Below are positions 1 through 4,640 of a stretch of 6,866 nucleotides of DNA, one piece after another. Origin of the DNA: Rhodospirillales bacterium (GTDB taxonomy: Bacteria > Pseudomonadota > Alphaproteobacteria > Acetobacterales > Acetobacteraceae); contig JAATGE010000206.1 of assembly GCA_015654825.1 (NCBI GenBank), positions 1-6,866 of the forward strand, in the 5' to 3' direction. Position 1 is the first letter of the stretch, and each line of letters begins with the position of its first letter. The notes beneath the pieces were generated by a model. It was not told the DNA's origin. It was given only the letters and a program-made list of their open reading frames with translations, and searched no databases. The position numbers and the translations under genes were made by a program.

Positions 1-849
1 GATCGTACCCTCGTCGGGATGTATTCCCGACGACCCAGCGGTACTTGCAATGGAAAGTCCAACGCGGCCGGCGTGCCCGACTGTCATGGTCAGCCCGTCG
101 CCGGTGAGCGACCCGTCGCCGGCGGCCCCGACTTCCAGTAAGCCGGCGGAAATGATCCCCCCATCGGCGGACAACGTTCCAGTGCCTGCCTGTGCGCCGA
201 TCACCAAGACGCCAGCCGAGATCGAGCCCCCCTCAACCTTCAAAAGCGCGGCCCCGCCCGCGACGCCCAATTCCAGCATGCCGCCGATCGCGATTACGCC
301 CCCGGCGACCGTACCGTCGCCGCCACCGCCGTTCGCGCCAACCTCGATGAGCGCGCGAGGCCCGCCGGTCAGACTTCCTCCCGTGTCCACATCGATGGAG
401 CCACCGGCACCCTGGGCCGACCCGACATGAAGCGTACCGCCCCCGAGTGCCACGAGCGCGGCACCTGGGCCGCCATTGCGGCCGATCCACAGCAAGGGAT
501 CGCCGACCGGCGAGCCGATCGAGATATTCAGCGCCGCGCCGTTCGCCGACAAAGTGCTGCCGCCGCCTACCGCGAAGGTCCCGCCATTTGCATTGCTGCC
601 GATGGTTACCGTGCGGGCCGCCAAATTTGCATCGGAGAGCAGGAACGTCGTGTTGGCGTCGCCGGTCACGTCAATGACGGCCACGGTCCCGCTGCCCGAA
701 ATGTTGCCGCTGCCGCGCAACTCCACCGTGGCGAACCGACCCGGCGGATTTTTCGCCGCTCTCCCGGTCGCGGCATTGGTCCAGTTCCCCGGGGTTCCGA
801 AATCGAGGGTCCCGGCTGCGCCGGTCCACATCAACGTCCTGCCCGGCAT
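1..849 (-). CDS. Partial glycine-rich beta-solenoid repeat protein (autotransporter-passenger-like), N-terminal 283 residues
   Basis: The minus strand is open from an ATG at 849-847 to the window edge without a stop, so only the N-terminal 283 residues are visible. The ATG follows a GGGAG ribosome binding site 7 bases upstream, and an in-frame TAG at 873-871 closes the frame behind it. Residues 7-23 (MWTGAAGTLDFGTPGNW) match the W-T-G-x(n)-N-W opening often seen at the start of autotransporter passenger repeats. From about residue 44 the chain is built of irregular units of roughly 20 residues with patterns such as GGSISAGVLVIGAQAGTGTL and GGIISAGLLEVGAAGDGSL, alternating short hydrophobic strands with glycine, serine, asparagine and aspartate turns. 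That is typical of secreted beta-solenoid surface proteins. No N-terminal signal peptide precedes the repeats, which is odd for type V secretion; a type I secreted protein or a damaged 5' end would fit. The C-terminus, which would decide this, lies outside the window. Exact function is unknown; a surface or adhesion role is inference. Confidence 0.8.
   Translation of the reverse strand, partial: MPGRTLMWTGAAGTLDFGTPGNWTNAATGRAAKNPPGRFATVELRGSGNISGSGTVAVIDVTGDANTTFLLSDANLAARTVTIGSNANGGTFAVGGGSTLSANGAALNISIGSPVGDPLLWIGRNGGPGAALVALGGGTLHVGSAQGAGGSIDVDTGGSLTGGPRALIEVGANGGGGDGTVAGGVIAIGGMLELGVAGGAALLKVEGGSISAGVLVIGAQAGTGTLSADGGIISAGLLEVGAAGDGSLTGDGLTMTVGHAGRVGLSIASTAGSSGIHPDEGTI
11..33. repeat. 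Intragenic perfect inverted repeat (hairpin)
   Basis: The arms TCGTCGGGA (11-19) and TCCCGACGA (25-33) are perfect complements around the 5-base loop TGTAT. The hairpin lies inside the reading frame of the repeat protein, in a segment (SSGIHPDEGT) whose composition breaks from the glycine-rich repeats around it. It may be chance, an internal transcription or decay signal, or the edge of a small insertion. Confidence 0.55.
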
Positions 850-1109
850 CGTCGCGCTCCCGTTGCGCGCCTACCTACCGCGCGCAGCGACGACTGCGCA
901 AGTAAGACCGAAACAACTTTGTCGCGCCATTTATTTCAGCGAAACAAGGCCGCGGTCTCACCGGTTCTACACGGGGGCGGAAATGCTACGTGTGTTCCGC
1001 CAAACCGCACGCCCCGCCACGACAAGTACATGCCGCGTGGCCGCTCTATCGCTGTCATTCGATTAATCATTCCATGCCAGCCTGCATCGCCGCCGCATGC
1101 AGGAACAGC
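850..1109. promoter_or_regulatory. Divergent intergenic region between the repeat-protein gene and the Cyc2-like operon
   Basis: These 260 bases must hold the promoters for both diverging genes. The part around 901-950 and the patch at 1060-1072 are clearly richer in A and T than the flanking genes. CGAAACAA occurs twice in the same orientation, at 909-916 and 940-947, start to start 31 bases, about three helical turns. The pair is bracketed by a short inverted pair, AGACCG at 905-910 and CGGTCT at 953-958. I could not place a convincing -35/-10 pair on either strand. GTG and ATG codons at 990 and 1074 are in frame with the downstream gene but would put a non-secretory stretch ahead of its signal peptide, so I treat them as non-coding. 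Confidence 0.5.
1081..1103 (+). promoter_or_regulatory. Hairpin covering the ribosome binding site of the Cyc2-like gene
   Basis: CCTGCAT (1081-1087) and ATGCAGG (1097-1103) are perfect complements separated by a 9-base loop. The 3' arm contains the AGG of the likely Shine-Dalgarno sequence AGGAA (1101-1105), which sits 4 bases before the ATG at 1110. If the hairpin forms in the mRNA, most of the ribosome binding site is paired, so it could lower or control translation of the operon's first gene. The pairing is seen directly; the regulatory role is inference. Confidence 0.45.
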
Positions 1110-2456
1110 ATGACCGATCGCACCACACGCCATTGCCCGCCGCGCCGCCTCACCGAGATGCTCGCGCTGCTGGCACTTCTCGTCACCCACCGGGCCCACG
1201 CCGTACCCAGCTTTGCGGAGCAGACGGGCCAGCCTTGCGCCGCCTGTCATGTGGGCGCCTTCGGCCCGCAACTACGCCCGTTCGGCCGCGCCTTCAAGCT
1301 GAATGGCTACGTCGCCAGCGATGGCAAATCGCATTTTCCGCCGATCGCCGCCAGCATTTACGGCTCCTTCAACCACACTGAAAAAGGCCAGTCCGGCGGG
1401 GCCGCCCGCTGGTTTGCCGACAACGACAATTTCGCCCTCGATCAAGCCTCACTCTACTACGCCGGCGCCATCGCCCGCCATCTCGGCGCGTTCGCCCAAA
1501 TCACCTATGACGGCGTCGCCCGCCAGCCGCAGATCGACAATACGGATATACGTTACGCGCGCGAACGCCACATCTTCGGCATCGACAGCGTCTGGGGCCT
1601 GACGCTGAACAACAACCCCACGGTGCAGGATTTGTGGAATTCCACGCCTACCTGGGGCTTTCCCTACAATAGCTCCGGCCTCGCGCCCACGCCCACCGCT
1701 GCCACCCGCATCGATGGCAGTTTCGCGGAAACCGTGGTCGGGCTTGGCGGCTACGTCATGTGGAACGACTGGGTCTACACCGAAGTTGACCTCTACCGCG
1801 GCCTCGGTCGCGACATCCGCAATGCCCTTGGCACCGTACCGGTCGCTGGCACCGACAGCGTGGTCGATACCGCGCCTTACTGGCGCCTGGCATTGCAGCA
1901 CGATCTCGGGCGCAGCAATTGGGAAGTCGGCAGCTACGGCATCGTTGCCAACATCCTGCCCGGCGGCCTCTCGCCCAGCGGCCAGGCCGATCATTTTACC
2001 GACATCGCGGCCGACGCCAACTGGCAGTTTACCTTCTCACCGAAAAAAGTCGCCAGCGATGTCATCTCCACCCACGCGACGATCATTCACGAGGACCAGG
2101 ATCTCGGGGCCAGCGCCGCATTGTCCGGTGCCAGCCACCACGGCGATCTTACGACCATGCGCGCCGATATCTCATACAGCATCGCCGCCACCGTCACGCC
2201 ATCCGCGCAATTGTTCCGCACGACCGGAACAAACAACGCGGCCTACTGGCCCACCCCAACCGGCAGCCCGGACAGCAGCGGCGCCCTGCTCGAAGTCGCT
2301 TACGTTCCGTTCGGCAAACCCTGGTCGCTGATCGGGTGGGGTAATCTCAGGCTCGCCGCGCAATACGTGTTCTACACGCGCTTCGACGGCCAGACCCAGG
2401 GCGCCTCGAACAACAACACGCTGTACCTCAGTCTTTGGGCCGCCTGGCATTTCTAA
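1110..2456 (+). CDS. Outer-membrane monohaem cytochrome c-porin fusion, Cyc2-like
   Basis: This 448-residue protein combines a haem c site with an outer-membrane barrel. Residues 1-31 form a Sec signal peptide: basic start, hydrophobic core LALLALLV, and AHA before V32. The mature N-terminus reads VPSFAEQTGQPCAACHVG, placing the single CXXCH at 43-47, followed by FGRAFKLNGY. This P-S-F-A-x-Q-T-G-x-x-C-x-x-C-H arrangement resembles Cyc2, the outer-membrane iron oxidase of Acidithiobacillus and other Fe(II) oxidisers. The remaining 380 or so residues lack further haem motifs and alternate polar and aromatic residues, with many Trp, Tyr and Asn. They end in LYLSLWAAWHF, a typical C-terminal barrel strand with a terminal Phe. 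I chose the ATG at 1110 because of the AGGAA site and the signal peptide; upstream in-frame starts add an implausible leader. It is the first gene of a three-gene operon with two copper proteins. Likely role: moving electrons across the outer membrane. The electron donor cannot be told from sequence, and Cyc2 homologues outside known iron oxidisers are of uncertain function. Confidence 0.85.
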   Translation: MTDRTTRHCPPRRLTEMLALLALLVTHRAHAVPSFAEQTGQPCAACHVGAFGPQLRPFGRAFKLNGYVASDGKSHFPPIAASIYGSFNHTEKGQSGGAARWFADNDNFALDQASLYYAGAIARHLGAFAQITYDGVARQPQIDNTDIRYARERHIFGIDSVWGLTLNNNPTVQDLWNSTPTWGFPYNSSGLAPTPTAATRIDGSFAETVVGLGGYVMWNDWVYTEVDLYRGLGRDIRNALGTVPVAGTDSVVDTAPYWRLALQHDLGRSNWEVGSYGIVANILPGGLSPSGQADHFTDIAADANWQFTFSPKKVASDVISTHATIIHEDQDLGASAALSGASHHGDLTTMRADISYSIAATVTPSAQLFRTTGTNNAAYWPTPTGSPDSSGALLEVAYVPFGKPWSLIGWGNLRLAAQYVFYTRFDGQTQGASNNNTLYLSLWAAWHF

Positions 2457-2488
2457 GCCGGAGCTTCCGCCATCATGAAAGAACCCGC

Positions 2489-2815
2489 ATGCACCAGCCG
2501 TTCCTCCTGACCATATTAGCGCTCGCGTTGCTGGCGCCGCCCGCGCGCGCCGCCGTCACTACGATCGTGCAGGCCGGCCAGGCGTTCAGCGAAACGGACA
2601 TCACTGTTCACGCCAACGATCACGTAAAATTCCTTAATCAGGACGACGTCAATCACAACATCCTGGTGCAGACCGGCGACGACGACGACAATGCCCGCGA
2701 CATGGGTGTGCAGCCGCCCGGCGGGGCAGTGGATGTGCTGTTCGACAAGACCGGCAAATTCCTGGTGCGCTGCCATATCCACCCCAGCATGAAACTGGCT
2801 GTCACGGTCCAGTAA
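2489..2815 (+). CDS. Small periplasmic cupredoxin, amicyanin/plastocyanin type
   Basis: A 108-residue protein, about 87 after removal of a signal peptide (MHQPFLLTILALALLAPPARA, cleavage near A21). It carries the four ligands of a type 1 copper site: His56 in VNHNILV, then Cys95, His98 and Met101 in CHIHPSM. The C-x2-H-x2-M spacing is that of amicyanin; pseudoazurin has C-x2-H-x4-M. The mature part has the cupredoxin pattern of alternating strands (ITVHANDHVKFLNQDD, FDKTGKFLVRCHIHP) and an unusual acidic run DDDD at 64-67 that could be a docking patch. The ATG at 2489 was chosen over an upstream in-frame start at 2435, which would overlap the preceding gene and hide the signal peptide; its ribosome binding site (AAAGAA) is weak. 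The gene starts 32 bases after the Cyc2-like gene and ends 21 bases before the multicopper oxidase gene, so co-transcription is likely. The expected role is a mobile one-electron carrier between these partners. No mau genes are present, so a methylamine role is not supported here. Confidence 0.88.
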   Translation: MHQPFLLTILALALLAPPARAAVTTIVQAGQAFSETDITVHANDHVKFLNQDDVNHNILVQTGDDDDNARDMGVQPPGGAVDVLFDKTGKFLVRCHIHPSMKLAVTVQ

Positions 2816-2836
2816 GTTTCTATTCCCTACTCCAAC

Positions 2837-4321
2837 ATGCACAAACCGAAGGCTTTCCCTTCCATGCCGCAAACCGGCGTTGCGGGGCGCATGGTTCGAT
2901 TGGCTGGATTGCTGGTCCTCGCCGTCGCGCCGCTTCTGCTCCTGCTTGCCCCCGGCGACAATCCCATTCGTGGGGCTGGTTTCGACAAGATCGACCTTGG
3001 CGGCCTGCCGGAATTGCGCGCACGGAACGGCCTGTTGCAGGCGACACTGACCGCGGCCCCACAGACAATTCATATCGGCAGCATCACATTTCCCGGTGCC
3101 GCGTTCAACCTGGCCTACGGCGGCCCCGTACTGCGCCTGCATCCCGGCGACCTTCTGCGCCTGCACCTCATCAATCACATGCCAGACGGCATCAACCTGC
3201 ATTTCCACGGCATGCGCGTGTCACCCTCCGGCCACGGCGACAACATGCACATTCTGGTGCCACCTGACGGTTATTTCGATTACGACATCCGCATTCCGCC
3301 AAGCCATCCGTCCGGCTTGTTCTGGTACCATGACCATGCGTTCGGCGCCGCGGAGCCGCATGTCATGGCCGGCCTTTCCGGCGCCCTGCTGATCGAAGGC
3401 TTCGCCGCGCAGTTCAAGTCCCTGGCCGATATACCGCAAAAACTCGTGGTTCTGAAGGATTGGGCCGTGCCCGGCTGCACCGGCGACGAATTGAAAACCG
3501 CGCTGCATTGCCGCGTCGTTTCGATCGACGGCCAGGCCAACTGGGCCGATACGCTACCGCCCGGCGGCACCGAGCTTTGGCGCATCAGCAATCAGGGCGC
3601 CAACCTCACGATCCACCTGGCTGCCCCCGGCCTCACCCTGCGCATCGTCGGTCGCGACGGACTGGCCGCCACCGAAGGCACCGATGCCGAAACACTCACG
3701 ATCATGCCGGCCTCGCGGCTCGACGTCCTGGTGACCAAAACGACCGTCGGCACTGCGCCGCTACTGGCCACCGGCGTGCCCACAGGGAGCGGCGCCGGCT
3801 TTTCGGTCCGCCGCACCCTCGGCAGCGTCACGCTTGCCAGCCCACCGCCCACCGCCCCATTACCCGCGCCAATCTTTCCGCACCAGCAGGATCTGCGCCG
3901 AAGTCCTGTGGACGCGCGCCGCTTGGTGGTGTTCGCGGAGAATGTCGATGCGACGAAATTCACGATCAACTCCCGCCGCTTCGATCCGGCGCGCACCGAT
4001 TTCATCGCGCCCCTGGGTAGCATCGAGGAATGGACGATCCGCAACACCACTGACGATTTCCACGTATTCCACATCCACCAGGTCGCGTTCCAGGTCACAG
4101 AAATCAACCATCAACCGCAGGAATTCGGCGGCTTCGCAGATAACGTCGAAGTGCCTGCACGGGGTGAAATAAAACTGCTGATCCCGTTTACGGATCCGCA
4201 CATCGTCGGCCATTTCATGTTCCACTGCCATGTCCTTAACCACGAAGATCGTGGGATGATGGCCAATATTGAGGTACAGCGGCCCGGCCTGTTTCGCATT
4301 TGCCGCGTGCCGGGACCGTGA
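2837..4321 (+). CDS. Multicopper oxidase, three-domain laccase-like, periplasmic or membrane-anchored
   Basis: A 494-residue protein with all four copper-binding motifs of multicopper oxidases. These are LHFHG (H122, H124), WYHDH (H165, H167), HVFHIH (H409, H412, H414) and HCHVLNHEDRGM (H463, C464, H465, H469, M474). C464, H469 and M474, with H409, form the type 1 site; the other histidines form the trinuclear cluster that reduces O2 to water. Length and motif spacing fit the usual three-cupredoxin-domain fold. Residues 19-39 include the hydrophobic run GLLVLAVAPLLLLLAP with no clear cleavage site or twin-arginine motif, so it may stay as an inner-membrane anchor. The first ATG (2837) has no clear ribosome binding site; an ATG at 2891 (M19) follows GGGGCGC and would give a more compact leader, so the start is uncertain. 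No methionine-rich insert like that of CueO is visible. Its place after a Cyc2-like porin and a cupredoxin suggests it receives electrons from them; direct oxidation of a metal or a phenol is the main alternative. Confidence 0.92.
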   Translation: MHKPKAFPSMPQTGVAGRMVRLAGLLVLAVAPLLLLLAPGDNPIRGAGFDKIDLGGLPELRARNGLLQATLTAAPQTIHIGSITFPGAAFNLAYGGPVLRLHPGDLLRLHLINHMPDGINLHFHGMRVSPSGHGDNMHILVPPDGYFDYDIRIPPSHPSGLFWYHDHAFGAAEPHVMAGLSGALLIEGFAAQFKSLADIPQKLVVLKDWAVPGCTGDELKTALHCRVVSIDGQANWADTLPPGGTELWRISNQGANLTIHLAAPGLTLRIVGRDGLAATEGTDAETLTIMPASRLDVLVTKTTVGTAPLLATGVPTGSGAGFSVRRTLGSVTLASPPPTAPLPAPIFPHQQDLRRSPVDARRLVVFAENVDATKFTINSRRFDPARTDFIAPLGSIEEWTIRNTTDDFHVFHIHQVAFQVTEINHQPQEFGGFADNVEVPARGEIKLLIPFTDPHIVGHFMFHCHVLNHEDRGMMANIEVQRPGLFRICRVPGP

Positions 4322-4331
4322 AAAAGGAAGG

Positions 4332-4369
4332 CCAGGGCTCTGCCCTGGACCCGCTGGGGCCAGTAGGCC
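4332..4369 (+). repeat. 38-bp intergenic repeat, copy 1
   Basis: This segment is identical, base for base, to 6829-6866 in the same orientation. It begins with a stem-loop (CCAGGGC, loop TCT, GCCCTGG at 4332-4348) and runs into the 5' arm and part of the 3' arm of a second stem-loop (TGGGGCC at 4355-4361, loop AGTA, GGCCCCA at 4366-4372). Two adjacent GC-rich hairpins are the layout of REP/BIME-type elements. It lies 10 bases after the multicopper oxidase stop codon and could also act as a terminator or mRNA-protecting structure, though no T-run follows. Confidence 0.85.
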
Positions 4370-4474
4370 CCAAACCCCATGAGCGCTGCGCGGCTTTGTC
4401 ACCGTCTCCCTGGCGAAGTCAGCAAGCGATTTGGATTTTCAGGCCTCGCCATTTCCCCCCATTTATCGGGGTCC

Positions 4475-4489
4475 GGGGCCTCAGGCCCC
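4475..4489. repeat. GC-rich stem-loop inside the intergenic element
   Basis: GGGGCC (4475-4480) and GGCCCC (4484-4489) pair around the loop TCA. The flanks carry near-duplicate A/T-rich words, CCCCATTTATC at 4457-4467 and CCCCAATTTATC at 4486-4497, so the hairpin sits between two related short segments. Confidence 0.5.
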
Positions 4490-4613
4490 AATTTATCTTT
4501 TCCGGGATTGGCATCGACACTGAGCGAATTGCCAGCGCCAGGCAGCCCGCATCTTTGTACAAAAGACTCCCGCAGCGCAGCGCTAACGACAGCGGCGGCA
4601 CGCCGACGGGGGT

Positions 4614-4634
4614 CCAGGGGGCAGCGCCCCCTGG
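4614..4634 (-). terminator. Strong stem-loop just after the chemoreceptor stop codon
   Basis: CCAGGGGGC (4614-4622) and GCCCCCTGG (4626-4634) form a perfect 9-bp GC stem with a 3-base loop. It lies 6 bases past the minus-strand stop codon at 4643-4641, where a terminator would be expected. There is no T-run on either strand, so an intrinsic terminator is not certain; it may be part of the intergenic repeat and block read-through from both sides. Confidence 0.55.
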
Positions 4635-4640
4635 CCTGCT

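Larger units (their letters stand above)
4322..4640. other. Gene-free hairpin-rich region between convergent genes
   Basis: These 319 bases separate the stop codons of the multicopper oxidase (plus) and the chemoreceptor (minus). Reading frames cross the region but none has a recognisable domain, a good ribosome site or sensible composition. It holds four GC-rich stem-loops (4332-4348, 4355-4372, 4475-4489, 4614-4634). The first and last resemble each other in opposite orientation: both read CCAGGG...CCCTGGACCC on their own strand. A 10-base inverted pair, AGCGCTGCGC (4382-4391) and GCGCAGCGCT (4575-4584), lies inside them. A short palindrome TTTGTACAAA is at 4554-4563. The nested inverted symmetry suggests one composite intergenic repeat element that also serves as a bidirectional terminator. 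Confidence 0.6.

Noticed and set aside
50..430. Plus-strand proline/serine-rich frame of 126 codons
   Set aside because: It is the antisense shadow of the glycine-rich repeat protein; its proline and serine bias mirrors the GGN and other codons of the minus-strand gene.
990..1109. Upstream GTG (990) and ATG (1074) starts for the Cyc2-like gene
   Set aside because: They add a cysteine/histidine-rich, non-secretory leader ahead of a clear signal peptide; the ATG at 1110 has the AGGAA site.
427..1113. Plus-strand frame of 228 codons
   Set aside because: It crosses the minus-strand gene and the divergent promoter region, is arginine-rich with no domain, and lies opposite a better-supported gene.
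1449..1994. Minus-strand frame of 181 codons opposite the Cyc2-like gene
   Set aside because: A shadow frame made possible by high GC in third positions; the plus strand has signal peptide, haem motif and barrel end.
4554..4563. TTTGTACAAA palindrome as a regulator site
   Set aside because: It lies between converging 3' ends where no promoter is expected; a ten-base palindrome alone is weak evidence.
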